The position numbers and the translations under genes were made by a program. The notes under the pieces are model-generated. The model was not told the origin of the DNA and did no database searches. It saw nothing but the letters and a program-made list of their open reading frames with translations. From Roseiarcus sp963732155 (GTDB lineage Bacteria > Pseudomonadota > Alphaproteobacteria > Rhizobiales > Beijerinckiaceae): a stretch of DNA of 64,000 nucleotides. The stretch spans positions 186,001-250,000 of the forward strand of contig CAVSYB010000015.1 in assembly GCA_963732155.1 (NCBI GenBank), given 5' to 3'. Shown piece by piece: positions 9,691-19,564 of this stretch; the first letter of the stretch is position 1; every line of letters begins with the position of its first letter.

Positions 9691-10533
9691 TCAGGCGAGG
9701 CCCCAGCGCCGGGCCAGATTCCCGGCCGTCCCGATTTCAAGCCCCGCGCCGGTCAGCGCCTGAGCCGCCGCGGCGACCAGCGCCCCATTCGTCGGCGCGA
9801 GACTGCCGTCCGGCAAATGGAAGTTGTTCTCGAAGCCGACCCTGACGTCGGCGCCGAGCCGCGCGGCGGCGGCGACGACCACCGTCTCCGACTTGCCGAA
9901 GGCGCAAACCATCACATCCCTCCAGGAGGACGGCGACCGCGAGAACAGGGCTGAAACGTCATCGAAACCGGCCGCCCGTCCTCCATAGCTTCCGCAGACG
10001 AAGAGGAGGCTGAGCGCGCTCAGGTCGAACAGCCCGCGCTGCGCGAGGGCTTCGAACCTGGCCAGCTCCGCCGCGTCATAGATGATGATCTGGACGGCGA
10101 CGCCGGCGCTCGTCGTCTCGGCCACGAAGCCGGCGAATTCTTCGAGGCCCGCCGGGTCGAAACAGAACTCGCGGGCGGCCAGCGACGCCGCGGGCGGGCC
10201 GACGGCGCGCACCACCGCCATCTGGGCCGCGGGGGCGTAGCGGCCGAGCAACTCCGTGGTGATCTGGATCACCAGATTGTCGCCGACGGCGCCCCTCACC
10301 GCGGCGATGGCGCTTCGATAGAGATCGGCGTCCAGCGCATGATCCCCCGCGCCGTCGCGCACGTGCAGATGGATCATCGCGGCGCCGGCCCGGCAACAAT
10401 CCAGCGCCGCCTCGGCGAGGGCCGCGGCGGTCGTCGGCAAGGCGGGATGATCGGCCTTCGAATGACGCCCGCCGTTCGGCGCGACGGCTACAAACCTGAC
10501 TCTCCGGGCGTCGGGCGCCGGCGATTCCACCAT
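9691..10533 (-). CDS. BKACE-family (3-keto-5-aminohexanoate cleavage-like) enzyme
   Basis: A 280-residue TIM-barrel protein of the beta-keto acid cleavage enzyme family (formerly DUF849). These enzymes use Zn to condense a beta-keto acid with acetyl-CoA and cleave it. Visible motifs are APNGGRHSKADHPALPTT near the N-terminus, the Zn-binding IHLHVRDG at about residue 55 and VRVGFENNFHLPDG near the end. Family substrates vary widely, so none is assigned. It converges on the sugar transporter operon and may or may not act with it. Confidence 0.82.
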   Translation of the reverse strand: MVESPAPDARRVRFVAVAPNGGRHSKADHPALPTTAAALAEAALDCCRAGAAMIHLHVRDGAGDHALDADLYRSAIAAVRGAVGDNLVIQITTELLGRYAPAAQMAVVRAVGPPAASLAAREFCFDPAGLEEFAGFVAETTSAGVAVQIIIYDAAELARFEALAQRGLFDLSALSLLFVCGSYGGRAAGFDDVSALFSRSPSSWRDVMVCAFGKSETVVVAAAARLGADVRVGFENNFHLPDGSLAPTNGALVAAAAQALTGAGLEIGTAGNLARRWGLA

Positions 10534-10742
10534 GCGATGACCGTCCTGATCTCGGGCTCGTCGATGGCCTCAAGGCGAAAATCGATGACCGCCAGACCGC
10601 CCGGCCCCTCGACCATTACCGCAGAAGCGGCGCGGCCAGAAGCCGGAGCGTCGCTGATCGGCCGTCTGCGGGCTCGCGGTCGGGCGCTCTGGACTTTGCC
10701 GTGGGGAAAGTCGCATATGCGCCCTCGCGAAGGAGCCCCCCG

Positions 10743-12103
10743 ATGACCGCCCTGCCCAATTCGCTCGCCGCGCGCGATATCGCCTATTACTTCCATCCCG
10801 CCACCAATGCGCGCCGGCACGAGCAGGTCGGGCCGATGGTGATCGAGCGCGGCCGCGGCGTCTATGTCACCGACGATCAGGGCAAGGATTACATCGAGGG
10901 CCTAGCGGGCCTGTGGAGCGTCGCGGTCGGCTTCGGCGAGCCGCGATTGGTGGCGGCCGCCGCGGCGCAAATGTCCAGGCTGCCCTACTATCATTCGTTC
11001 TCGCAAAAGTCGCATCCGTCCGCCGTCGCCCTCTCCGAGCGGCTGGTGCGGATGGCGCCGGGAAAGATGTCGAAGGCGCAGTTCACCTCGTCCGGCTCCG
11101 AGGCAAACGATTTCGTCATCAAGCTCATCTGGTATTTCAACAACGCGCTCGGCCGGCGCCGCAAGAAGACGATCGTCAGCCGGCTGCGCGGCTATCACGG
11201 CGTCACCGTGGCGTCGGGCAGCCTGACCGGCTTGCCGAATTTCCATCGCGATTTCGATCTGCCGCTGGCCGGCGTGCGCCATCTGACCTGTCCGCACTAT
11301 TGGCGCAACGCTCAGGCCGGCGAGAGCGAGGATGAGTTCACGGCGCGCCTCGCGGCGGAATTCGAGGCGCTGATCGCCGCCGAGGGCGCCGACACCATCG
11401 CGGCGTTCTATGGCGAGCCGGTGATGGGCGCCGGCGGGGTGATTCTCCCCCGCGCGGCTATTGGCGGGCGATGCAGGACATCTGCCGCCGGCACGACATT
11501 CTCGTCGTCGCCGACGAGGTGATCACCGGCTTCGGACGCACCGGCGCGATGTTCGGCTCGCAAACCTACGGCATCGAACCCGACATCCTGGTCGTGTCGA
11601 AAGCGCTGACCTCCTCCTATTTTCCGCTTTCCGCCGTGCTCATATCGGATGCGGTCTACCAGGCGGTCGCCGACAATTCGAACGCGATCGGCGTCTTCGC
11701 GCACGGCTTCACCGCCAGCGGCCATCCCGTCGGCACGGCGGTGGCGATGGAGAATCTCGACATCTTCGAGGAGCGCGACCTCGTCGGCGCCGCCCGCCGG
11801 CTGGCGCCGCGCTTCCAGCAGCGCCTGCAGGGCTTCGCCGGCCACGATCACGTCGGCGAGGCGCGCGGCGTCGGCCTGATCGGCGCGCTCGAATTCGTCG
11901 CCGACAAGGCGACCAAGGCGGCGTTCGAAAAGCCCGGCGCCTATGGCGCGCGCCTCGCCGAACTCTGCCAGGAGGAAGGTCTCATCATTCGCGCGATCGG
12001 CGACGTCATCGCCTTCTGCCCGCCGCTCGTCATCACCGAGGACGAGGTGGATTCGATGTTCGACCGGTTCGAGCGCGCCCTCGCCCGCGCTCCGGCGCCA
12101 TAA
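10743..12103 (+). pseudogene. Class III aminotransferase with a single-base frameshift
   Basis: A PLP-dependent omega-aminotransferase of about 453 residues if repaired. The N-terminal part (RDIAYYFHPATNAR, ending in the YGEPVMGAGGVI strand) lies in one frame to about 11450. The C-terminal part (YWRAMQDICRRHDI, then VVADEVITGFGRTG and the PLP lysine in VVSKALTSSYFPLS) lies in the -1 frame. A run of five C at 11447-11451 would restore the frame if it were six. This is either a sequencing slip or a fresh frameshift, since both halves otherwise look intact. The start at 10743 has AAGGAG upstream. Confidence 0.85.
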
Positions 12104-12126
12104 GTCGCGCGCCGCCGCGCCGCGGC

Positions 12127-13584
12127 TCAGGGCGGCGGCGCGGTCAATTGCATCAGGCTGTCATAGAGCCGATCGGCGTCGGCGCCGCTCGGCCCTTCGC
12201 TCGCGGCGGCGGCCGATTGCGCGATGTCGCGGAACGCGTCGAGCGCCGGGTTTGGCGCTCCCTTGTTCTGCTCGAGCCAGGCCTGCGCTGCGCCCAGGCG
12301 CGGCCAACCGGCGATGCTCGCCGCCAGATTGACCCCCTTCCACTTGGGATTGGAGGAGGCGCCGAGCAACTGGTCGAATTTGTCGAACAATGCGTCGGCG
12401 AGCGGCGCGAGGCGTCCGGCGCGCGACGAATCCGGCGGCGCGTCGATCGCCACGAGCGCGGTCGTCACGCCGATCGTGTCGACCTTTTCGTCATCGCCGA
12501 CGAGGTTTGGCTGGTCGCGCGCGGTCAGCCGCATCGGAGAGTAAAGCGCCTGCAGGGCCGGCGCATAGGGAATGGCGACGATATGAAAGCGGCCGTCCTT
12601 GCCGAATTCGGCGAGGGTCCTGGAATCGGCGCCGCCGACGGTGAAGACCGCATCGATCTCGCCGCGCGCCATGGCGGCGAGCCCCTTGGGCAGTGGCTCG
12701 TTGGTCATTTCCGGCGCGACGTCGAGGCGGGAAAAGACAATCGCGGCGCTCGCCGCCGCGGCGCCGCCCGCCGCCTGGACATTGACCTTGCGACCGGCCA
12801 GTCGACGGATGTCGGAAATCTCGCGCCGGGCGATCACGGCGATCGGTTCTCTCGACAGCAGGGCGAGATAGGGCGCCCGATCGCGCCAATCGATCGCGCC
12901 CTTGTCGGCCGTCTTCCTCAGGGATTCGATCAGCCCGTCCATCGACACGATGGCGAGGCTGGCCGAATCGGCGGCGATCGCCTTGCCCAGCGAGGCCGCC
13001 GAGGTCTCGCCGGCGACCGCCCTCGTCGGAAACCCGCCGCCGTGCATGGCCGCGGCCAGTTCGGCGCCCATTCGCGTCGCCGAGGCGTCCGTGCTGTCGG
13101 CGAGGATGAGAATGTCTTGCGAGTTGGCCGGCGCGACGATCGTCGCGGCCGCGGCGGGCCGCGGCGGCGCGGCGAGGCAGGGTGGGCCGCCGTTTCGCCA
13201 GGCGCCATGCCAAAGGAGCCGAATTCCGTTGCGGAAAACGGGCTTGTCGTAGGGCACCATGCAGGGGGGCGCGTTCGTCGCCACGGGCATGCGCTTGGCC
13301 GACGCATCGTCGGGCGTGGCAGCAATCGGCGCCGGCGGCGCTTCGGCCGCCGGGGCGGGCGCTTCCTGCGACGGAGCCGGCGCTTGCTGCGAGGGAGCCG
13401 ACGACGGGCCCGCGGCATGCGCAACCGTCAGACCGGCGGCGACCGCCGCGATGACCGCCGCCGGGCGGACCGCGCCGAACAAGTGAAGGCGAAAATGCGT
13501 CCCTCGCCCGCCGAGCGGCGGCGGCTCGCGAACCGCTTCGGGCGCGCGCCATCGAGGAATAAGACGCTGAAATCTCATCGTCAT
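12127..13584 (-). CDS. TAXI/TRAP-type periplasmic solute-binding protein
   Basis: About 485 residues. An N-terminal hydrophobic segment (AAVIAAVAAGLTVAHA) acts as signal peptide or anchor and is followed by a long Pro/Ala/Ser-rich linker. The binding fold begins around DILILADSTDASATRMG and continues through LAIVSMDGLIESLRK, GRKVNVQAAGGAA and RGEIDAVFTVGG, which resembles TAXI-family receptors. No TRAP membrane subunit is adjacent, so it may work with a distant transporter or as a sensor. I take the ATG at 13584; the longer frame would begin with TTG. Confidence 0.65.
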   Translation of the reverse strand: MTMRFQRLIPRWRAPEAVREPPPLGGRGTHFRLHLFGAVRPAAVIAAVAAGLTVAHAAGPSSAPSQQAPAPSQEAPAPAAEAPPAPIAATPDDASAKRMPVATNAPPCMVPYDKPVFRNGIRLLWHGAWRNGGPPCLAAPPRPAAAATIVAPANSQDILILADSTDASATRMGAELAAAMHGGGFPTRAVAGETSAASLGKAIAADSASLAIVSMDGLIESLRKTADKGAIDWRDRAPYLALLSREPIAVIARREISDIRRLAGRKVNVQAAGGAAAASAAIVFSRLDVAPEMTNEPLPKGLAAMARGEIDAVFTVGGADSRTLAEFGKDGRFHIVAIPYAPALQALYSPMRLTARDQPNLVGDDEKVDTIGVTTALVAIDAPPDSSRAGRLAPLADALFDKFDQLLGASSNPKWKGVNLAASIAGWPRLGAAQAWLEQNKGAPNPALDAFRDIAQSAAAASEGPSGADADRLYDSLMQLTAPPP

Positions 13585-13712
13585 CCCGCTTGCGATCGCC
13601 GCAACCGCCAATCATAGACGCAAGAAGCCGCCGAGCCAAATCCGCAACGTGGGAGACGCTCCTGCCGCTTTTGGCGCGGCGAAGGTGGGCGCGATTCCAT
13701 CGCCCCGGCGGC

Positions 13713-14651
13713 CTATAAATCCGCCACCGTTTCTTTGATGACGGCGCGCAGCCACGCCCTGAGTGGCGAATGCTGGGTGCGGGTATGCCAGAACAGATGC
13801 GGGCTCACCTCGACCGGCGGCAGGGGGGTCGGGGCGATGCGCAGGCCGGGAACCGCCGCCACGTCCTTGATGATCCGGCTCGGCAGCGTGCCGACGAGGT
13901 CGGTCGCGGCGACGACATAGGGGACTCCGGCCGAGCTCGGCAGGACCACGGCGATGCGCCGGCGCAGCCCGCGCGCGGCGAGGATCGTATCGACGAGGCT
14001 GGCGCCCTGTCCGTCCGGCGAGACCCGCACGTGGCCGGCGTCGACCACATGATCGGCCGCCGCGAAAGCCTCCAACGTCATCGGTTGCGGCGCCGGGTTG
14101 TTGGCGCCGACCAGCGTGACGAGGCGGTCCTTCCACAGCGCCTCGACGCGCAGATCGGGCGTCGCGGCCAGATTCGGCGCGATGGCGAGGTCGAGGTCGC
14201 CGGCGGCGAGCTGGTCGTGGAGCCTGTCGCGATCGGCGACCTGGATGCGCAGATCAAGCCGCGGCGCGTCTCGCCGCAACCGCGCGGTCAGCGCCGGCAA
14301 CAGCGTCGTCTGATGCAGATCGATGGTTGCGATGCGCACCGTTCCGACGAACTGGCGCGGGTCGGGGGCGCCGGGCCGCGTCAGCGTGCGCGAAATGTCC
14401 GACAGCGCGCTGTGGATCGGGCCCGCCAGGTCGAGCGCGCGCGGCGTCGGCTCCATGCGGCCGTCGCGGCGCTCGAACAGGCGATCGTCGAGCAGGTGGC
14501 GCAACCGGTTGAGCGCCTTGCTCATCGCGGGCTGGCTGAGCCCGTTGTGCTGCGCCGCGCGGGTGACGTGACGCTCCGCCATCAGCGCGTCGAAGACGAC
14601 GAGCAGATTGAGATCGACGCCCCGCAAATTCCTTTCAGTTATTCCCTGCAT
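13713..14651 (-). CDS. LysR-family transcriptional regulator
   Basis: A 312-residue regulator. The N-terminal winged HTH (LNLLVVFDALMAERHVTRAA, then LSQPAMSKALNRLR) is of the NodD/LysR type and is followed by an effector-binding domain. It is divergent from the BMP-type ABC transporter with a 159-bp gap, the usual layout for a regulator that controls its neighbour, so it probably responds to the imported purine- or ureide-like ligand. Confidence 0.88.
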   Translation of the reverse strand: MQGITERNLRGVDLNLLVVFDALMAERHVTRAAQHNGLSQPAMSKALNRLRHLLDDRLFERRDGRMEPTPRALDLAGPIHSALSDISRTLTRPGAPDPRQFVGTVRIATIDLHQTTLLPALTARLRRDAPRLDLRIQVADRDRLHDQLAAGDLDLAIAPNLAATPDLRVEALWKDRLVTLVGANNPAPQPMTLEAFAAADHVVDAGHVRVSPDGQGASLVDTILAARGLRRRIAVVLPSSAGVPYVVAATDLVGTLPSRIIKDVAAVPGLRIAPTPLPPVEVSPHLFWHTRTQHSPLRAWLRAVIKETVADL

Positions 14652-14810
14652 GTTTTTTTGTCATTTCCCTTCGCCGGGCCGAACTGACACTCTCTGTCGC
14701 AGCGCAACAGGAACGGACGAACGAGCGATGACGCGGCGCAGCGACATGCCCTTCGGGCATCACGGCCACCTGCGCCATTCCCTAGCAACATATGTGCCAT
14801 TGGTCGGTCG

Positions 14811-16337
14811 GTGACCGGCCCCGCGCCGCTCCTGGAGGCTCGCGGCGTGGTCAAACGCTTCGGCGCGCTCCTCGCCAATAACGTCGATCATTTCGCCGTC
14901 GGGGCGGGCGAATGGGTGGCGTTGCTCGGCGAGAACGGCGCCGGCAAGAGCACGCTGTGCAAGATTCTCTACGGCTATTATCGACCCGACGCCGGCGAGT
15001 TCCGCCTGTCGGGCGCTCCGGCGACGATCGCCTCGCCGCGCGACGCCCGCCGTCTGGGCGTCGGCATGGTGTTTCAGGACTTCAGCCTGATCCCGGCGCT
15101 GAGCGTCTGGGAGAATGTCGCGCTCTTTCTCGACGACCCGCCCTTTGCGATCGGTCCGGCGCAAATGCGCCGCCGCATGAGCCGCCTGGCCGATCGCCTG
15201 CGCCTGTCGGTCGATTTCTCGGTTCCCGCCGGCCGCCTCGCGGTCGGCGACCAGCAGAAGGTCGAGATCCTCAAACAATTGATCGCCGGGGCGCGCCTGC
15301 TGATCCTCGACGAACCGACCAAGGTCCTGGCGCCGCAGGAGGTCGAACGCCTGTTCGGCGCCCTCGCCGAACTGCGCGCGGAGGGCTATGGCGTGGTGCT
15401 CATCACCCATAAGCTGCGCGAGGCGATGGCCTGCGCCGATCGCATCGTGGTGATGCGGCAGGGCCGCATCGTCGGCGCAATGCCGGCCGCGCAGGCCAGC
15501 GAAGCGTCGCTGCTGGGCCTGATGTTCGGCGCCGCGCCGGCGCCGCGCTTCGCCCCGCGCCCCTCGGCGGCGGCGGCGCCATCCGCGGAAGCGGCGCTGG
15601 GGCTCGACGGGATCGCCACCGCGCCAGGCCCCGGCGCGGTCGCCTTGCGCGACCTGTCGCTGTCGCTGCGCGGCGGCGAGATTCTCGGCGTCGCGGGGGT
15701 TTCCGGCCACGGGCAACGCGAACTCGCCGAAGTCGCGCTCGGGTTGCGGCGGCCGATTCGCGGAAGCAAGCGTCTGTTCGGCGAGGACGCGACCGGCTGG
15801 TCCGGCGCCCGCGTGCGCGAGGCCGGCGTCGCCAGCATTCCCGACGACCCGCTGGCGCTGGCCCTCGTCGCGGGTCTGACGGTGCGCGAGAATCTCGCGC
15901 TTGGCGCCGGCCGACGCTATCACAAAGGGCTTGGCCTCGACTGGCCCCGCCTCGTCGCCGACATGGCCGCGAGCGCCGCGCGTCTGCGCTTTGCGCCGCT
16001 GTCCCTCGATGCCCGCGCCGCGACGCTTTCCGGCGGCACGCAGCAGCGCGTGGTGTTGACGCGCGCGTTCGCCCACGATCCCAGGCTGATCGTCGCGCTC
16101 TATCCGACCCGCGGTCTCGACGCGCGCAGCGCGGCGGCGGTGCGCGCGCTGTTCGTCTCGGCGCGCGCCGCGGGCGCCGCGGTGCTGCTGGTCTCCGAAG
16201 ACCTCGACGAGCTGTTCGCGCTCAGCGACCGGCTCGTCGTGCTGCGCGAAGGACGGGTCGCCGGCGTGTTCCTGCCGGAGTCCTTCCGCGCCGAGACGAT
16301 CGGTCCCTCGATGGTGGGGGCGGCCGATGCCGCGTGA
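14811..16337 (+). CDS. BMP-type ABC transporter ATPase, duplicated domains (NupO/YufO-like)
   Basis: 508 residues with two ABC domains. Domain 1 has Walker A GENGAGKST near residue 43, a noncanonical signature region (LAVGDQQKVEI) and Walker B LLILDEPTKVL. Domain 2 has the signature LSGGTQQRVVL, but its B-motif region reads LIVALYPTRGLD. That degeneration is characteristic of the guanosine/nucleoside transporter ATPases of the Bmp (YufO) type. GTG start at 14811. First gene of a transporter-amidase operon. Confidence 0.88.
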   Translation: MTGPAPLLEARGVVKRFGALLANNVDHFAVGAGEWVALLGENGAGKSTLCKILYGYYRPDAGEFRLSGAPATIASPRDARRLGVGMVFQDFSLIPALSVWENVALFLDDPPFAIGPAQMRRRMSRLADRLRLSVDFSVPAGRLAVGDQQKVEILKQLIAGARLLILDEPTKVLAPQEVERLFGALAELRAEGYGVVLITHKLREAMACADRIVVMRQGRIVGAMPAAQASEASLLGLMFGAAPAPRFAPRPSAAAAPSAEAALGLDGIATAPGPGAVALRDLSLSLRGGEILGVAGVSGHGQRELAEVALGLRRPIRGSKRLFGEDATGWSGARVREAGVASIPDDPLALALVAGLTVRENLALGAGRRYHKGLGLDWPRLVADMAASAARLRFAPLSLDARAATLSGGTQQRVVLTRAFAHDPRLIVALYPTRGLDARSAAAVRALFVSARAAGAAVLLVSEDLDELFALSDRLVVLREGRVAGVFLPESFRAETIGPSMVGAADAA

Positions 16338-17382
16338 GCTGTCCCTCGCCCTGATCGGCCCCGCCACGCTCGCCGCGCGGCGCGGCGCGCCCCGCGCGGT
16401 CGTGGTCGCGCTGGTCGCGCTTGGCGCCTTCGCCCTGCTGTTGTTGATCGACGGCAAGGATCCGCTACGCGCCTACCGCGACACACTGCTGTATGTCTTC
16501 GGCAATTCCTATGGTTTCTCCGAGCTGTTCGTGCGGATGTCGCCGCTGCTGCTGACCTCGCTGGCGGTCGCCGCGCCGGCGCGCCTTGGCCTCATCAACG
16601 TCGGGGGCGAAGGGCAACTTTATATGGGCGCCTGGCTGGCGACGGCGGGCGCGTTGGCGTTTCCGGAATGGCCGGCCTGGTTGTTGCTGCCGGCGATGAC
16701 CGCGCTCGGCTTCCTCGGCGGCGCGCTGTGGGCGTTGCTGCCGGGCCTGCTGCGCGCCGCCAGGCTGGTCAACGAAACGATCTCGACGCTGCTGCTGAAT
16801 TACGTCGCGCCGCTGATCGTCAGCTTCTTCATTTTCGGGCCGTGGCGGAGTTCGGAAAGCGCGTCCTATCCGCAATCGCCCGCCTTCGTCGCGGCGGCGC
16901 GGCTGCCGAGCTTCGGCGCCACGCGCATCCATCTCGGCCTCGTCTACGGCCTCGTCTGCCTCGGGCTTTACAGCTTCCTGATCGGCCGCACGCGCTGGGG
17001 GTTGCAGATGCGCGCGATCGGCGGCAACGCGGAAGCCAGTTCCCGACTCGGGATTCCGGTTCCGGCCTATGTGATCGCGACGATGGCGGCGGCCGGCGGC
17101 CTCGCCGGCCTCGCCGGAATGGCCGAAGCCTCGGCGATTCAGGGACGGCTGGTCGCCGAAATGTCGCCGGGTTACGGCTTCATGGGCTTCCTCGTCGCGT
17201 GGCTCGCCCGCGGCAACGCGGTCGGCATCGTCCTGATGGCCTTTCTGTTCGCGGTCGTCAGTTCGATCGGCGACATTCTGCAGATCACGCAGGGCGTCCC
17301 CTATGCGGTGATCAACGTTTTGATGGCGGCGATCCTGTTCATCGTGCTTGGCCAGGGGCGGGCCGGGGGGTCGCCGCGATGA
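16327..17382 (+). CDS. BMP-type ABC transporter permease 1 (YufP-like)
   Basis: 351 residues with about nine to ten hydrophobic segments. It has the LINVGGEGQLYMGAW motif near the N-terminal third and the coupling loop MRAIGGNAEASSRLGI, both characteristic of the first permease of Bmp-type nucleoside/simple-sugar transporters. It overlaps the ATPase gene by 11 bp, and its stop overlaps the next permease start by 4 bp. Confidence 0.9.
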   Translation: MPRELSLALIGPATLAARRGAPRAVVVALVALGAFALLLLIDGKDPLRAYRDTLLYVFGNSYGFSELFVRMSPLLLTSLAVAAPARLGLINVGGEGQLYMGAWLATAGALAFPEWPAWLLLPAMTALGFLGGALWALLPGLLRAARLVNETISTLLLNYVAPLIVSFFIFGPWRSSESASYPQSPAFVAAARLPSFGATRIHLGLVYGLVCLGLYSFLIGRTRWGLQMRAIGGNAEASSRLGIPVPAYVIATMAAAGGLAGLAGMAEASAIQGRLVAEMSPGYGFMGFLVAWLARGNAVGIVLMAFLFAVVSSIGDILQITQGVPYAVINVLMAAILFIVLGQGRAGGSPR

Positions 17383-18263
17383 CCGCGCTCCCTCTCGCCG
17401 TCGTGTCGAGCTCCGTTCTCGCGGGAACCTCGCTGCTCTACGCGACGCTGGGCGAACTGGTCGGCGAGCGCGCCGGCGTCGTCAATCTCGGCCTCGAGGG
17501 GGTCATGCTGATCGGCGCCTCGACCGGCTTCGCCGCCGCCTCGCTGTCCGGCAATCCCTATCTCGGCGTCGCCGCCGCGGCCCTGGCCGGGCTCGCCGCC
17601 AATCTGCTGCTCGGCTATGTGGTGATCGGCCGGCGCGCCAATCAGCTCGCCGCCGGTCTCAGCCTGATGTTCCTCGGCCTCGGCGCGAGCGCGCTGATCG
17701 GCCGCCCTTTCGTCGGCGCCCTCGTCACCGGCCTGCCGCGCTTCGGCCTGCCGGCGGCCGGCGGGTTCGACGTCCTGGCGTGGCTCGCCGCGCCGACGGC
17801 GCTCGTCCTGTGGGGACTGTTGTTTCGCACCCGCTGGGGTCTGGCTTTGCGCGCCGTCGGCGAGGCGCCCGCCGCCGCGTTCGCCGCCGGCCGCCGGCCG
17901 GACCTCCTGCAATATCAGGCGCTGGCCCTCGGCGGCGCGCTGGGCGGCGTCGGCGGCGCGCACCTTTCCCTCGCGCTCGCGCTCACCTGGGACGAAGGCA
18001 TGACCGCCGGTCGCGGCTTCATCGCCATCGCGCTTGTCATCTTCGCCGGATGGAACCCGCTTTGGGCGGTGGTCGGCGCGCTGGTGTTCGGCGGCGCCGA
18101 GGCGCTGCAATTGCAGTTCCAGGCGCGCGGGCTCGACGTCTCGCCGTTCCTGATGAACATGATTCCCTACCTTCTGACGCTGCTGGTCCTGATCGTGTGG
18201 GGCTGGCGCCGCCGATCCGCCGCGCCCGCGGCGCTCGGCCGCAGTTTCTTCGGCGTGGAATAG
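17379..18263 (+). CDS. BMP-type ABC transporter permease 2 (YufQ-like)
   Basis: 294 residues, mostly hydrophobic. The signature ERAGVVNLGLEGVMLIGA near residue 30 is the hallmark of the second permease of this transporter type, and LRAVGEAPAAAFAAG is the coupling loop. The frame is open much further upstream, but the ATG at 17379 overlaps the previous stop (ATGA) and gives the expected N-terminus. It pairs with permease 1 as a heterodimer. Confidence 0.9.
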   Translation: MTALPLAVVSSSVLAGTSLLYATLGELVGERAGVVNLGLEGVMLIGASTGFAAASLSGNPYLGVAAAALAGLAANLLLGYVVIGRRANQLAAGLSLMFLGLGASALIGRPFVGALVTGLPRFGLPAAGGFDVLAWLAAPTALVLWGLLFRTRWGLALRAVGEAPAAAFAAGRRPDLLQYQALALGGALGGVGGAHLSLALALTWDEGMTAGRGFIAIALVIFAGWNPLWAVVGALVFGGAEALQLQFQARGLDVSPFLMNMIPYLLTLLVLIVWGWRRRSAAPAALGRSFFGVE

Positions 18264-18291
18264 GCCACCCGATGAGATCGAGGAGACCATC

Positions 18292-19359
18292 ATGACAAGG
18301 CTACGGTTGCTCCTTTGCGCCTGTCTGCTGCTGCTCGCGGCGCTGCCCGCCGCCGCCGCGACGGGGCTGACGGTCGGCGCCATCTATGTCGGCTCGGTGA
18401 ACGACTACGGCTACAACCGCGCGATGCACGACGGGCTGATGGCGATGAAGGACGCCGTGCCCGGCCTCGTCGTGCTGGAAGCCGAGAACGTCCCGGAATC
18501 GGCGGAAGCGGCGCGGGTGATGGAAGGCATGATCCAGCAGGGCGCCAAGCTGATCTTCGCCACGAGTTTCGGCCACCAGCAATTCGCGTTCGATCTCGCC
18601 AAAAAACACCCCGACGTCGTGTTCGAGCACGCTGGCGGCTGGATGCAGGCCGCCAATTTCGGCAATTTCTTCGGCGCCACCCAGGCCGCCTGGTACCCGA
18701 TGGGCGTCGCCGCCGGCAAGATGACCAGGAGCAACACGCTCGGCTTCGTCGCCGGCGTGCCGATCGGCTACGTGATCGGCAACATCAACGCCTTCGCGCT
18801 CGGCGCAAGGTCGGTCAATCCCGACGCGCAGGTGCGCGTCGTCGTCACCGGCAGTTGGTCCGACAAGGCCAAGGAGGCGTCGGCGACCAATGCGCTGATC
18901 GACCAGGGCGCCGACGTCGTCGCGATGCATGTCGATTCTCCCGCGACGGTGATCCAGGTGGCCGAAAGCCGCGGCGCCTATTCGATCGGCTTCCAGTCGA
19001 TCGAGGCGCGGGCCTTGGCGCCGAAGGGATGGCTCACCGGCCTCGGCTTCACCTGGGGACCGTTCATGACGGCGACCGCCAGAAGCGTGATCGACGGGAC
19101 TTTCAAGCCGGCGATGGTTCGCGAGGGCCTCGGCGAAGGCATGATGGCGGTCGCGCCCTACGGCGCCGCGATGCCGGAGGCGACGCGGGCGCTGGTCGCC
19201 GCCGCCGCCGACAAGGTCGCCAAGGGCTACAATCCTTTCACCGGACCGCTCGCCGACAACACCGGCGCAATCCGCATCAAGGATGGCGAGGCCTGGGGTG
19301 GCGACAAGATGGGCGACTTCGACTGGTACGTCGCCGGCGTGATCGGCAAGGCGAAGTGA
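18292..19359 (+). CDS. BMP-family ABC transporter substrate-binding protein
   Basis: 355-residue periplasmic protein of the basic membrane protein (Bmp/PnrA-like, Med) family. A signal peptide (LLLCACLLLLAALPAAAA) is followed by the family patterns VGSVNDYGYNRAMHDGL and IFATSFGHQQFAFDLAK. Family members bind nucleosides, purines or related heterocycles. Because hpxXYZ-like amidase genes follow at once, I infer a ureide or purine-derived ligand. RBS GAGGAG precedes the ATG. Confidence 0.9.
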   Translation: MTRLRLLLCACLLLLAALPAAAATGLTVGAIYVGSVNDYGYNRAMHDGLMAMKDAVPGLVVLEAENVPESAEAARVMEGMIQQGAKLIFATSFGHQQFAFDLAKKHPDVVFEHAGGWMQAANFGNFFGATQAAWYPMGVAAGKMTRSNTLGFVAGVPIGYVIGNINAFALGARSVNPDAQVRVVVTGSWSDKAKEASATNALIDQGADVVAMHVDSPATVIQVAESRGAYSIGFQSIEARALAPKGWLTGLGFTWGPFMTATARSVIDGTFKPAMVREGLGEGMMAVAPYGAAMPEATRALVAAAADKVAKGYNPFTGPLADNTGAIRIKDGEAWGGDKMGDFDWYVAGVIGKAK

Positions 19360-19360
19360 A

Positions 19361-19564
19361 ATGGCCGAGCCTTTCGATGTGAGCCACTACGCGCCGCAGG
19401 CGGCGGCGGCCGTCGGCCTGACGATTGCGCCCGAGGACCTCGGCGACGTCGTCAACGCCTTCGCCGTGCTGGCGCGGGCGGCGGCGCAGATGATGGCGGC
19501 GCCCTTGCCGGAGGAGCTGGTCGCCGCCGCCGTCTTTGCGCCCGACGAGGGGGGCAAGCGATGA
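19361..19564 (+). CDS. DUF4089 small subunit (AtzG/HpxX-like)
   Basis: A 67-residue acidic helical protein (the YAPQAAAAVGLTIAPEDLG pattern then a hydrophobic helix) of the DUF4089 family. AtzG of the cyanuric acid pathway belongs here and is a structural partner of the amidase AtzE; HpxX in Klebsiella purine catabolism is the analogous gene. It starts one base after the BMP protein stop and overlaps the amidase start by 4 bp, so a 1:1 complex with the next product is likely. Confidence 0.8.
   Translation: MAEPFDVSHYAPQAAAAVGLTIAPEDLGDVVNAFAVLARAAAQMMAAPLPEELVAAAVFAPDEGGKR

Noticed and set aside
11461..13617. A 718-codon plus-strand frame
   Set aside because: It overlaps the aminotransferase and the TAXI-like gene in wrong frames and has no recognisable motifs.
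14760..16457. A long minus-strand frame opposite the Bmp ATPase
   Set aside because: Its sequence is biased in composition and has no family pattern; the plus-strand ATPase is unambiguous.
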